This document shows positions 35,117 through 47,879 of a DNA stretch of 64,000 nt, piece by piece. The DNA is taken from contig ML976699.1 of the NCBI GenBank assembly GCA_010015655.1, forward strand, positions 1 through 64,000. The letters are read 5' to 3'. The position numbers were made by a program, and so were the translations under genes. How positions within the stretch are numbered: position 1 is the stretch's first letter; each line of letters begins with the position of its first letter. Below the pieces are notes generated by a model. It was not told the origin of the DNA. It made no database searches and saw only the letters and a program-made list of their open reading frames with translations. The stretch comes from Bimuria novae-zelandiae CBS 107.79. Taxonomy: Eukaryota; Ascomycota; Dothideomycetes; Pleosporales; Didymosphaeriaceae.

Positions 35117-38100
35117 AGTTTTAAAAGCCTCTATTCTTTGCTCTAGCTTAAGCAGGTTAATTTCTTTATTAGTAATCTTGTCCTTAATCTCTGCAAGTCC
35201 TAGTTTATCTAGAAACTTGCTCCATTTGTTGGCTAGCAGGGCCTTTGTGAGTCTATCTGCAACCATGTCTTTCGAGCGTTAATAGTCTACCTTAATCGTC
35301 CCTAGTGCGACTTCTTGTCTCAGCCAGTAATTGTAGATATTTACATAACGAAGCTTCGTCTGCAGCTTAGTGATCTCTTTAGTGACAAGTCGGATTATTT
35401 GCTAATTATTATAATTAATAGTGATAAGGGAATCGCTAAGGTTGATCTTTAGCTCCTTTAGCAATCGGGATATGAATAGAGCCTCCTTGGCAACCTACGA
35501 GAGAGCTAGTAATTCGGCCTCTATGGTTAATATAGTAACTGTATCTTGCTTGTTTGCTTTCCAGGCAATTAGACCGCCAAATAGCTTAATAATATATCCT
35601 TACGAGCTCTTACGGTCGAGCGTATTGTTGGCAAAGGATGCATCGCTTACCACTTCTAAAGTATCTACACCCCTGAACTAAAGACCTAGTAATCTGGTAT
35701 TAGCAAGGTAGAGGAGAACTTAGTTAATAGCCGCTTAGTAATCTTTGCTTAGGTTTAATAAGAATCGTAATAGTTAAGAACTTGCGAAGGCAATATCTAG
35801 TCGCGTGGTTACCGCAGTGTAGAGGATTAAACCTATCTTTCGCTAATATTGATTGACTTTAGTCTTGCTGGCGAGCCCTAAGCGTGGGAGCAGTTCGACT
35901 GCTGCTATTAGGGTATTATAGCGAATCTCATGGTGATTAACAAGGCGTGATATTTTGTCGATATATGAAGCTTAGGATAGCCAGAGATTTCGATTTGGTT
36001 GATCCCTAATGACTTCGACTCCTAGAAACCACTATAGGTTATTGCCACTAGTGAGTGTAAATTTGGTTCTTATTGCTGCTAGAGCAGTTTCAGCAGCTTG
36101 CTTCTATAACTTATTGTAAGTAATAATAAGGTTATCTACATAGAAAAAGATAATAATGCCATCCTTAATAAGATAGCATGGCTCGTGGGGCACTATTTTA
36201 AAGCCAATATCGCGGAGCGTTAATGTGAACTCTCTTTGCTAAAGTAGTGGAAATATGCGTAGTCCGTAGAGGGCTTTATATAGTTAGAGGACTGTGCCTG
36301 CTTAAGAGTAGCCGCGGGGCATTCTTATGTAGATTTCTCTGTCTAGTTTTGCGTGAACGAAAGCGTTGGTAACGTCGTGTTAAATAAGCTCTAGGTCGAA
36401 TTAAGCTATAATTACTATAAGCATGCGGAAGGATCGTCCTGCAAGCGTTATGGCGTAGGTTTCTTACGATATAAGATGTCTTTATTAGTTACCTCTTATA
36501 ACTAGTCGTGCCTTGCACTTCTGTAGCCGATGGTGTTTGTTAAACTTATAGGTATATACTTACATGTAATTAAGGATCTGATGTCCTGCTACTTTTACTA
36601 GGGAGGTGGCTATCTTACTTTAGGACTTTATCTCACGGTGACTCTAGAGATGGGATTTCTCGGCTTCTTTTTATAAGTAATGTAGTGGATGATCCTCGAG
36701 TTTATCTTTATAGGTAGGTGGTTCTGGTAGTAAGCTTTAGTAAGGTTTCTTACTAGTAACGATTATGCACTTTAGCTGTGCCTTATTAAGCGTCTTTTTA
36801 TTAATAAGACCACGGGGTCCTGCTTTTGTACCTGCCATGAAGGCGGCGGCCCAAGGGCTCGTTTATTATTACCTAGTCTACACTATTAGGGATAGTTTAG
36901 CTTAATTGCTTTTTGCCATTAGTTGTGTAAGGAGTGTTACTGGTGGCGGCGTTAAGGGAGGCGTTAGATATTCGTATCTAACTTTCCTGCCTTACCTATA
37001 CTTGGGAGCTCCTTTAACCTCTTCCTCTAACGCTTTACTAATTATTTTATCCTTAAAGAAGGACTCGGTGGCTTGCTCTTATTAAGGTACGGGAGGTAAC
37101 TCTACTAATCGCACCTAGGCTGCTATTTCTTCTAATATGCTGTGCATAAGGTTATCTATTAGATCTTTGGTTTGGCCTGAGAACACAGTATCCTCGTTGA
37201 AAATTACGTCGCGAGTACTAATTGTCTTTGCTAGGGAGGGGATCCATATCCTCCAGATGTTAGTTAATCTATAGCTAACTAGATAGCCTATTTAAGCTTT
37301 AGGGTCTAGCCGCTAGAGCTTGCTCTTGCCACGTTTAGTGTTATTAATTATAGCGAAGGCTTTGCAGCTATAGGCTTTTAAGTAAGTTTAATTTAGCTTC
37401 TTTAGTTAGGTGACAACGCTGTTCTAAAAAGCTACCGTCGTAAAAAACACTTCGTATAGTAATCGCCATCGATTAGCGTAGTTTAGGGTTTAATTATAGA
37501 GGTAGACTGTAGCTTGGGTAATCTTAGGCTATATCTGCTAAGGTAGGTTAAAGTTAAGTCGTATCGCACGCGCTTTCTCCTTAATTACACCCTCTAAGCG
37601 CTTAGCCCCTCTATTTTATGCTTAAGTATTAAGTGCTAAGGGCTTAATCTTAATCCCCTGCGCTAAGCACTACTTCTTAACGTTTACCTTAATAGAGAAG
37701 ATCTTGTTATTGGATTTAATTACTTTTACCGTAGCATTATATTGTACTTTTATAAATAGTATAAAAGTGCTAAGTTACTTAATAATGGATCGTGCTGGGC
37801 GATTGTCCTTGAAGTAGAAGTCCTATGCGAAGCTAGAGAATTAATTAGTAATTAGTATTTAGCTCTTCTTTCTTATTAAGCTTTCTACTTCGTAGTCGTG
37901 AAAATTGATTGCGACTTGCTCGCTGGGGCCTTTAGTTAGCTCCCTAGCTTGCCGGCGTATTTACTATTTCAGTTTTGCTTTGCCGCAGGCGTTATACTTA
38001 ATAGTAGGGAGGCCTTTAATCCTTACCCCCTTAGATTGCTGTACGAGGTGTTCGAGAGCCTAAGGGCCTAAATAGCCTAATTATTAGTGCTAGGTTAATG

Positions 38101-39871
38101 CGTTTGCCTTCTACGGTCTTTATTTAGTGCGTGTGTTAGTCTTGTGGGTGGCATGTGCAGCTTCAGTAGGAGTGCCTGCGGGCCTTATCTTGTGTTCTAA
38201 CACCCACTGTCTATGTAACTCTTAAAGTTCTGCTAGTATAGTGTTGTCTCTTCTCCTTAGAGTCGTTGGGTCTGCCTTTATGTCCCACTAAAGGCCTTGC
38301 CTCCGGAGTAATTAGAACGATACAAGGTTACAGAGTAGATTAGGGTAATAGGCGATATTATCTAGCTATATTATTTAATTACCACTTGCACTCTATACGT
38401 TGAGATAGACGCTCCCGTATTCTTTAATCTATATTTGTGTATTCCCTGCCCATATGAAGTCTCCTGGCGCCGGTAGCCGGTATGAGACAAAGCGATCGAT
38501 GTCGTTAAAGATATAATAGGTTATGCCTAAATCGAGTATGGCTAAGCATCGCAGTAGGTACGTGTTTAGGTTAGTGTGGATAGAGGCGGCGTTAAAGCTT
38601 ACTAGGATTTTAGTAATCTTGCGTCCATTTAGTCACTTATTATTAGCCTTAGTAATTCGAGTTAGAGTGGGAGTATGCGATAATTTAATTCTAGGTGTTT
38701 AAGACCTTAGTCTTTTCACTATTCTTAACTTCTTTTAGAAGTCGGTATCATGTTCTAGCCTAAGCTTAACTAGCTTTACTATAAGAGGGTTCGCTCTAAA
38801 CTAGTCTGGCTACTTGTCTAGAAAGGCATAGAAATAGTCTTAAAGACTATAGCGTAGGTTATAAGTAGGGCAATAATTGCCACTAACTATTATTAGCTTA
38901 AGGCTCTAAGGCGACCGCTTAGATTTGGTACGTTAACTATTATTTTGTTATTTATAATTCCGAGGTCTTCCCTAACTTTTAGATAATGCTGCTTTATCCA
39001 CAAGAGAGGCGTCCCTGTCTGTGGCCTGAACGGATTTACCGTTAGCGAGAGATAAACCTGCAGTAGTAAAAGCGCCCTTTTGTTTGCCCTTAATCGGGTG
39101 CTGCAGGATTATGTAGTCTTGGAAGAGTTTTATTATGTGCTTTCGTGAGACAGCTGCATCCTTGCTTCCATATTGCTGGAAGGTTATTACCTATATGGGT
39201 GCGACATGGACAACTGCCTTTATAAAGTCTTCTTTAACTAAGTCTAGCCTTTAAAGTTCTGCGACGCGATTGGTCTCTGCTTTTATGGCTGCGTAATTGT
39301 ACTTAGATAGCTATGTAGCCCATGATCTAGCTATTCTTATTAGTTTAAGAGCTTCTTGGTATCTTGCCCTTGCTCGTCGATGTTTGTCTTAATGGTTAAC
39401 CCCAACTATAATTGTGAGGTTATTAATCTATTGCTTTATTATTTCTCTAGGAATGCAGCAGTTATTCTGCAGATGCGCGGAGATCGTTAATTAGAGAAAG
39501 GTGACCACCTTATTAAGGTCTGCCTTTTCTTCCTAATAGGCTCGATCCATGATCTTGTAGATCTCGAGCCGTTCTTTATGATAGTCGCTATTATCTCTGT
39601 ATGCTTTCGCGCCTGCCGTTGATAGATGGGATGGCAATGTTGGCACGTTATTTGGGTTCGCAGTCATGTAGGCGGCGCTCGGTTGGTAGTTACTTATTAG
39701 CGGAGGCACTGGCATCGCGGGTTTCTGCTTTGGTTCATCTGTCAGCGCTGGGTCGATAATACTCCAGACCTTCAGGAATTGGCATCTTGTTTTAAGCTGT
39801 TTAAGCCATGGCGTGTAATTCGTGTAGTCGGTCAGGATCACTGTGGGATCTCTGAGAGTCGATAGGGCCAT
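35117..39871 (-). pseudogene. Copia-2 Gag-Pol polyprotein
   Basis: The Gag start is an ATG at 39871, followed by 112 uninterrupted codons (MALSTLRDPTVILTDYTNYT..., with PWLKQLKTRCQFLKVW), a typical copia Gag N-terminus. A GAG-pre-integrase and integrase region follows (about 38340-37300) with KAFAIINNTKRGKSKLQRL (about 37365-37310) near its end. RT has FYVDNLIITYNKL (about 36147-36110; ancestral YVDD with Asp to Asn) and WFLGVEVIRDQPNRNLW. RNase H has DASFANNTLDRKSS (about 35645-35605), then LTIEAELLALS and ADRLTKALLANKWSKFLDKLGL. Composition is nearer to normal coding DNA than in Copia-1. Premature TAG/TAA codons rule out a working polyprotein. Confidence 0.88.
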
Positions 39872-39921
39872 TGCGATTGGCTTGATAAGGTAGTATTGGT
39901 TGAGGCAGTGAGACTCTTAAT

Positions 39922-40129
39922 TGTTAGATTGGAGGGTAGTTTTATGAGATAAAGAAGGATAATTGATTGATCGTTGTTTTCTTGCTATGGGAGGTAGCAT
40001 CTATATAACCATAAAGACATCCCTTGCTTTGTTGTGGAATGTATCTTATGTAAGGGAGGAATATATCTCATGCAAGGGTACAGGTGCGCCAGCCACCTTG
40101 CAGAATGCAAGGGACCATGTAATCGGACA
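39922..40129 (-). repeat. Copia-2 5' LTR
   Basis: 208 bp. The forward-strand open stretches here (about 39963-40231) are LTR sequence running into TLH unit H and not genes. Confidence 0.9.
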
Positions 40130-40134
40130 CCTGC
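40130..40134. repeat. Target-site duplication, right copy (CCTGC) of Copia-2
   Basis: Pairs with 34828-34832. Confidence 0.88.
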
Positions 40135-41135
40135 TAATGCTTACCCACCCGGCCTCGCCGTCCACGGGTTCGGGGGTGGGTTTAAGTTAGTATACCTCAA
40201 AATACTGCGAACTAGCGCCCTGGGCCAATAATTATTAGTAATAAACGCGCCTCTAACCCTAATTACTACGTAACTATATGCTTTGCTTCTCTAATTAACG
40301 TAGATAACTACCTCTACCTACTAGTAACTAACTATAAATATCGCGCTAATGGTTCTTTATAACGCGGAAACTTTAAATAATCTAATAATACTAGCCTAGG
40401 GCTAATTGGCACATTAATCCATCTATGTATACTAGTAACTGGCTAATAGGTTTAATACTCTAACTAGGCACCTCTAGCTCGCCGGCATACTAGAGTAAAC
40501 TAGCCTAACTACTAAGCTTATTTACTACTAACTGCGCTCGCGTGCGCCCAACACCCTAATAAATCTACTATAAATAGTTACTTACCTGGCTAGGCCAAAC
40601 CCCGTACCTGCACTCTTTACATATCGCTAATAAATACTTAGGTAAATATTCAAAATACTCGCTTGCGATGCTACTCTTTACCATAATAGTAGGCTCAACG
40701 CTACTACGAGTAGGTTCTAATAATAGGTCCCTATCGCACTATATAGCCTTTTTAACGCGTAGAATTCTTCGCGACTTAACGCGTCTTTACTTATGCTACG
40801 TGTTAGTCTCTATTTTAAAGCTGCCTCTAGTGTCTAATCGCCGCCTTATCATGTTTACCCTAACCCTAACGCGCAACCCTAACGCCTATAACTACATATT
40901 ATTTAGTGCTATAAATTGGCTAGGACGTGTAACTTAGTGTACTAAATCTATCACTAAAATTTTAAGTTAATTAGACTACAGGAACCTATTAATATGTGGG
41001 GTTAACTATCTTTAATATACAGGCTACGTTCTTAGATATATATAGAAGAATTGGCCTAGCACGGATATTCTATCCCTAATAAAACCAGGGTCCTATTGAC
41101 ATGTAGGGCTACATGTTCATGCAGCCCTGGGTTAG
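40135..41135 (-). pseudogene. TLH unit H, last part
   Basis: Holds the N-terminal TLH codons, the finger-like segment, the interstitial telomere-like repeat (about 40857) and the intact palindromic terminus ending CCCTGGGTTAG at 41135. Collinear with unit A by a constant offset. Confidence 0.83.
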
Positions 41136-44100
41136 AATAACTTATCTTCTTTACTAGGTAATAATATTACTATTAATAACACTATCTGCGTCTCCGCGGC
41201 TACTAACTTACCTAACTACTATATCTACTTGCGGAACGTGTACCGCCAATTTAATATAATATAGCACTTATTAATTATAATCTAGTCTAACTACCGTGTT
41301 ACTCTTAAATAGTTTACGAATGTAGTAAACCCCTGCGTAATAGCCAACTTAGGCGTTACTAACACTACTATAATTACGTTAGGCAGGCGCCGGCTCTTCC
41401 ACGCTATACACGATATCTCTAGCTTCCTACACTACTATATTATATCGCCTCGTAATGTAATTAACGGGATAATAATAATGGTTATGCCGCCCTACTTAGC
41501 CCATGCCGGCAATATAAATAACATGCTCTTACCCGCCCCTATTAGTATTACTACTACCACGGGGCTTTTTCTGCCTACAATGGCATTAATTACCTCTTAC
41601 TACACGCTTTAAAATATTACTATCTTACCTACTATCCTCTATAACTACTTGGCAGTGTCTATCTTTATTAACCTTCCCTATTAATCTATCCTAGCCTCGT
41701 TCACCTTACTCTTAAACGGCGCCCTCTTTCGCTTCCTACACCCATCCTCCTCGCTACTATTTGGCAGAAACCCTAAAAATCGATACTAATTCGTGCTTAA
41801 CATCTAAAACTACTATTACCTATCTACTATTACCCTAGCCTACTCTATAATACCTTATACGTATACTATACCCGCCACGTGCGCCGTGTGCCCGGCCTAT
41901 AAATTTATTACTAACGCTATTATATTCTCTTTATTCTATACCTTACTTTTGTCTCTTTCTTTTGGCTAAAACGCCGCGGACCTACATAAAAACTATTAAC
42001 TAATGCTAATGGCGATCTCACGGTACGCGGTAATTATTAATAACTAGCCTAATCTAACGCTAGTCTCGCGTTTTAACACCTCTTATAACTAGTCTGTCGT
42101 CCACTTGCGCCTGTTAGGGTTGGCTAACTATATATATAATAAAATCGCCTTCTTCTTTTATACTATTGCCTCTATCCGCTACTAGAACGGCAACACTAGC
42201 CATATATAATATACTACTAACTCGCCCACCTCGCGTGGTAAATACTAGTAAATAATCTTAACGTCGCCGCTAATGGCATACTCTTTATAGTATCTTATTA
42301 TAAACACTACCTTACCGTCCTTAACGAATATATTGCGGTGGCCCCCTTTAACTATATTACTATGTTAGATGCTTATAATCTCGGGTTCTCTAGCCGGCTA
42401 TCCGCCTATAATATGCATTAACGCAATTAACTTCTCCCTAAATATAATTACCTAGTCTATATACTACCTAACCTCTTATAGGTTAACGCCCGAACGAGTG
42501 CCTAGCTTTATAAACTAGTCCCTAATCCAGGCGTCCTAACCAACCCGCTTATATAACTACTACTCCCTATCCACGGGCATGCGGGTGCGCTAGTCTTTTA
42601 AAAAATTCTACCCTAATTACTTATTAGTTAGATTATTACGTAAACTCTCTTATAGGATACTAGGAATAGGCTTAGCAAACGGACCGTTACTAAATAATAA
42701 ATCCTCTATTAATAACCACTAACTCTCCTCCCTTAACCCGTGCACCATGCTGCGGAACTAGGCCATAGTAAACTATAGCTCCTTATATAATAACTTGTCC
42801 TACCCTACCCACTCTATATGGCCGCGTAACATCGTGTTATAATGGATCTTTAGCCCGTACGTCTATAAATCTAACATCTACTATATGGGGCTGTGGCTAC
42901 CGTGCACTATAAACCTGTCTATTATTTACTAGACCTGCTATAAATATCCTTTTAGCCAGCCCTATTACTAGGTGCTATCCCCATTACTCTCGTACGCGCT
43001 ATCGCTATCTATATTATCTCTTATAAATATATTTAATAATTCTAACGCCTGCTGCACCACTATAAACTAGGTAACCTTAATAATAACTAATAAAATAGGC
43101 GGATACTATTTGGCGCCCTTCTACCTATCCTTTTTTATCCCTAACATGGCCAATGCACACACCAACAGGCTATTATACTCTTTATAGGTAATAAACTAGC
43201 TTAATAATACAATATAAAACGCTAAATATAATTTCTTAATACTTAATAACGCTTTACGCTTGCCTATAATTCTACCCTCTTTTACCTCCTACTCGGCATT
43301 TATTTTCCCCATCGCACTGTCTACGTTATTTATTATTATCTTATCTACCTCTTTATCTCCTATCTCTTCTATTTCTTCCTTCTCTTCCGCCTCTATCGCT
43401 CCTCCTACCGCCTTTACTAAAGCCTCCTACGCCTCGCGCTACTATTAAGTAAACTAGTATATAGGGCTCTTCTACGCGTGCGCTTACTACGTCTACTAAA
43501 AAAATATTAATATCTACTTCTATAGCCAGGCATGGTCGCTAACTACCTTTTTATTTATATATAACTATAATAGTATAAACCGCGTCTAGTGCTTCTCTAT
43601 TTAGATTACTTCTAATCGCACGAATATTCCCGTGCGGTAAATAATAAACGCCTGGCTAAACTACGCTAACCTATTTATAGCCTCTTATATAACAGTTACT
43701 ATAGACTCCTCTTTAGCTTTAGGCACTTCTACGCTTGCTAATAATTTGGGCTACTCTATGCCTACTAAATATAGTATCTACCTAGTTTACTCTAGCTATA
43801 GATTTACTTTATCCCGCACGCTGTCCTAAATTATCGTCCTGGCCTACTTTTATACGTTGGCCCACGCCTCGTCCATGTTCCTACTAACGCTTACCCACCC
43901 GGCCTCGCCGTCCACGAGTTCAGGGGTGGAGTTGGGTTAGTAGACCTTAAAATACTACGAACCAGCGCCTTAGGCGAACAATCTCTAGTAATAGATAGCT
44001 TTATAACCCTACTTATTACGTAACTATATGCGCTTCCGCTCTATTTAACTAAGATAATCACCTCTACCTACTAGTAACTAATTATACACCTTTTACTAAT

Positions 44101-44882
44101 ACTTCCTTATAACCTCTTTACTTTAAAATATCTAATAATATTAATCTGGATCTAATTAGCACATTAACCCGTCCGTATACACTAGTAACTGGCTAATAGG
44201 CTTAATAGTCTAACGGGGCGCCTCTAGCTCGCTGGCATATTATATTAAACTAGCCTAGCTACTAAGCTTGTTTACTACCAGCTATACTTCCTTACTACTA
44301 AGCCTATAGACACGCTGTAAATGGCTTCTGGCCTAACTAGGTAAAACTCCGTACCTGCATTCTTTACATATCGCTAATAAATACTTGGGTAAATGTTTAA
44401 AATACTCGCTTGTAATACTACTTTTTATTATAATGGCGGGCTCGACGCTACTGCAAGTAGGTCCTAATAATGGGTCTCTATTACACTATATGGCCTTTTT
44501 AACGCGTGGAATTCTTCGCGACTTAACGCGTCTTTGCTTATACTACGTGTTAGCCTCTATTTCGGAGCCGCCTCCGGTGTCTAATCGCCGCCTTATTATG
44601 TTTACCTTAACCCTAACGCGTAACCCTAACACCTATAACTACACGGTTTTTAGCGCTATAAATTGGCTAGGACGTGTAACTTAACGCGCTAAATCTATAG
44701 CCTAAATTTTAGGTTAATTAGCCTATGGGAACCTAACTGGACCGACGAGTAAGTATTTACTAGACTTAGCCTACGTAATAAAATATACGCATAGGAATTG
44801 GCCTAGCGCGGATATTCTATCCCTAATAAAGTTAACTATAAAACTAGACTCAGCCCTGACTCCAGTTATAGCCCTGGGTTAG
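41136..44882 (-). pseudogene. TLH unit I: innermost copy, divergent 5' subfamily
   Basis: It begins at the position matching unit A 214, inside the helicase, so it carries the N-terminal part, the recombinase-like domain, Walker A (about 41540-41515) and the DECH region (about 41260). It is 18 bases shorter than expected. From about 43930 to 44882 it departs from the main subfamily and resembles unit C, for example in sharing a segment with GCTGTAAATGGCT. The internal TTAGGG is present near 42115. The right end keeps CCCTGGGTTAG (44872-44882) but not the palindromic arms. It marks the inner edge of the array. Confidence 0.82.
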
Positions 44883-47700
44883 ACTGGCGAAGCTTACTAT
44901 AACGGGGATAAGTAGCTCTTACACGCTGTATATTAACATAGTAGATACTATTTAGGGAAGACTCTTTATAATAAGAAGAAGGAGACTCTTATACGCACCG
45001 TTTAACAAATGCTAATATAAATATATATCCAATTTAACGCCATTATTATATATATTCGTTGTGACAACGAAAAGGGTTTTACTAATCTATAAGATATCTT
45101 TAAAGATCTGGGCATCGCAGTTAAGCCTCGTGCTATTAGAGCGGAAGAAATAACTGGCCTTGCTAAGAAGGCTAGTAATCTTATTATTATAATGGCTAGG
45201 ACCCTGCAAATTGCAGTACATTTGCCTAAGACGCTAATAAATAAGCTATGCCTAATAGCCATGTATATACTTAATTAATTACTAATAGAAGCTACTAGTT
45301 AGAAGACACCCTATAAAGTTATACGTAAGGTAAAGCCATCTCTAGCGCACATAGACGTTATTAGAGTAAAGGCTCTATTTCGAAACATAAAGATAGCTAA
45401 AGGTAACAAGCTTAAAGTACGAGCGATTACTAGATGGCTGGTTAGATACAAAGGAATAAATATCTTTCGTATCTAGGTCCCAGGAAGCAATAAAATTATT
45501 TAAACCCAAGACGTTGTTTTCCTACGATAATAATAGTACTCTCCGCTAGAATCTTAGCTTTTAACTGAGGAGGAACGACGTGTGGTTACTATCCTTAATA
45601 TTAATTTATTAGATAAGGAGGAAGATCCTGTTACCTAATAAATCTATCGTAATATAATACATCGTTAACCTATAGTTAAGGATAATATTAAGGATTAAAA
45701 AGAAGAGGATACTGGGCCAGATAGTGCCAAAGAGTAGATTTATTAGGAGGCCTATAGAGGATTACTCACACCCAGAGAGATACCGGTACCTAGCACTTAT
45801 AATTATTCCTAACTAAAAGGCTGGAGAGGGATTGCTCCTAGAGATACTACGCCAAACCACCGTTAGAATAATGCACCCAGACGGATAAACCCTAATATTA
45901 CTATAGATAATATTATTCTAGGGTCTCGTCGTTAGGGAGGTAATAGAGGAGACAATACGTTTAGGGACTACTTTAGTACGCACGCGTCTCTATACTAGTA
46001 AACGTTTACTATAGTAATTATATAGTTACCCCTAAATAAAGAGTGGAAGGTTTACCGCGATTGTCTATTACTACCCCTAAAGAACTAGGCTAAGGTTAAA
46101 TCCTACCCTAACGCTAATAAGTAGTTCGCTGCTGCGGACAAGGAGATTAAGAAGTAGCTTTACAAAGAAGTATTTAAGAGGGTAAAAGATAATTTAAAGG
46201 ATTACCTAGATACTAAGACTTTGCCACTAATATAGGTCTTTACGTATAAGTTTAATGCTAATGGCTACTTAGTTAGCTATAAGGCTTAACTAGTCGTGAG
46301 AGGAGATCTGCAAACGACTTGGGATAACACCTACGTAGCTACCCTTATAGCTTAAACGCTCTACTTCCTTATTACTATTATGTGCGCTTTCGGGCTTCTT
46401 GCCTACTAGTATAATGTTAAGAATGCTTTTCTCAATGCGTATCTTACCCGACTCTATTACGTCTGGACTCCGGATGGGTTCCGAGATAGGCTAGGCAATA
46501 TAATACGACTACGCCAAGCACTATATGGGCTTAAGAATACTCTAGCGCTATGGCATAAACACCTAAAGAAGATACTTATTAATATGGGCTTTACGTAAGT
46601 AAAGGGTATCCCTTGCCTATTTACTAATGGCAAGCTAATACTATTCTACTACGTGGATAATATCGTCGTCCTTTTCCGCAAAGGCGATCAGCAATATTAT
46701 TAATAGTTTAAACGCGAGTTTATAAAACAATACAAGACACGGAGCTTAGGAGAACTACGTTAGTTCCTAGGAATACGTATTATTAGAGACTATATAAAAG
46801 GCAAGATCTAGATAATTTAAGACTCTTACATCGCAAAAGTCTGCCACGATCACAATCTACTATAGGGAAGCCAATACCCTAAGGTCCCTCTACGCGAGTC
46901 TTATCTCCCCCTAAGCACGAATGAGCCTAACAAGGAGCGTACCCGCCTATATTAGATCCTAGTTAGATGTCTGGGTTTTATCTTATACTTTACCTGGCCT
47001 AATATGGCAAAGACGCACTCAATACTTGCCCGCTATTTAAATAATTCTAGCTAAAAGTATCTTACTACTGTTAAGTCTATGTGGCAGTACTTATACGACT
47101 TTTAATTCTGGGTAATTAGAGCAACGACAGCACGCTCTAAGAACGCTAACTATATTTATTAAATTAATAATAAGAAAGCTAAGGAGTTATTATTCTTTAG
47201 TGCCGCTAATGCTACGTTTACTAATAATCCTAATACTACCCGAAGCTCTTTTGCCTATGTGTTTAAGCTCTATAGAATGGTTATTAATTAAAAGGCAAAA
47301 ATCATGAGATCTATTAATAAATTAATTACTAAGGCCAAACTATTTGCCCTATTAACTACTGGCACTAAGTTATCCTGGTGGATAAACACCTTTAAAGCTA
47401 TTGGATTTAATCTAGAGGTTCGACCTACGTTGTACTGTAATAACCAGCAAACAGTCTCTATCGCTAATAAGGATAAAGAAAAGCTCGACACAAAGCTAAG
47501 GCATATTAAAGTACATTAGATATAAATCCGCGAGCAAGTTAAAACTGGGAATATTAACGTTACCTAGATAGGAACTACTAATATGCCCGCTAATAAATTA
47601 ATAAAGACTCTCTCTAATAGTAGTAAGCACGAGCGATTCTTAAAGCAACTAGGAATAACTAATATACGCCATAAGTTATTAGTGTAGAGGATAAGTTTGT
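44883..47700 (+). pseudogene. Copia-3: 5'-truncated Pol (integrase, RT, RNase H)
   Basis: Copia Pol begins directly at the TLH array edge, so the Gag and protease part was lost there. + strand motifs: integrase core RCDNEKGFTN (about 45058-45090); post-integrase KTPYKVIRKVKPSLAHI (about 45304-45355), NIFRIQVPG and TQDVVF (about 45455-45520); RT VFTYKFNANGYLVSYKA (about 46237-46287), QYNVKNAFLNAY (about 46410-46445), TPDGFRDRLG and FYYVDNIVVLFRKGD (about 46645-46690, ancestral YVDD). RNase H is largely open at 47304-47519, ending KLRHIKVH. TAG/TAA codons replace Gln/Trp throughout. Confidence 0.85.
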
Positions 47701-47879
47701 TACGTCTATTATTATATAATAGAGTACTACGTAGGGAGGTGCCCTAGAGGCCCTCTATCCACTCGTTTTGCATTACTCTACTTAACAGCACTCCGCTACC
47801 TTTATACTATAAAAGGTGTGTTAGAGTAGAGTAAGATATCACATAATATTATTAACCTAATATAGACTAGTTGCTAATT
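47701..47879. other. Copia-3 3' flank, no LTR identifiable
   Basis: Sequence between the Copia-3 RNase H end and the Gypsy-2 RT fragment. A 3' LTR may start here (a TGTGTTAGAG at 47817) but there is no second copy in the window to prove it. Confidence 0.35.

Larger units (their letters stand above)
34833..40129 (-). mobile_element. Copia-2: full-length, lightly mutated copia retrotransposon
   Basis: 5,297 bp with 208-bp LTRs (TGTTAGATTGG...GGACA), in minus orientation, inserted in TLH unit H. The LTRs differ only by transitions. Many CA and TG dinucleotides survive, unlike in its neighbours, so it is probably the youngest insertion or the least exposed to RIP. Gag-Pol still carries many TAG/TAA codons. 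Confidence 0.92.

Noticed and set aside
35421..35681. 86-codon + open frame as a gene
   Set aside because: Antisense to Copia-2 RNase H, which is recognisable on minus.
95..41135. Evenly repeated blocks resembling a CRISPR or satellite array
   Set aside because: Units are kilobases long, coding in origin and of variable length, in a eukaryotic telomeric context.
45002..45262. Minus open frame in Copia-3
   Set aside because: Antisense to the integrase region read on +.
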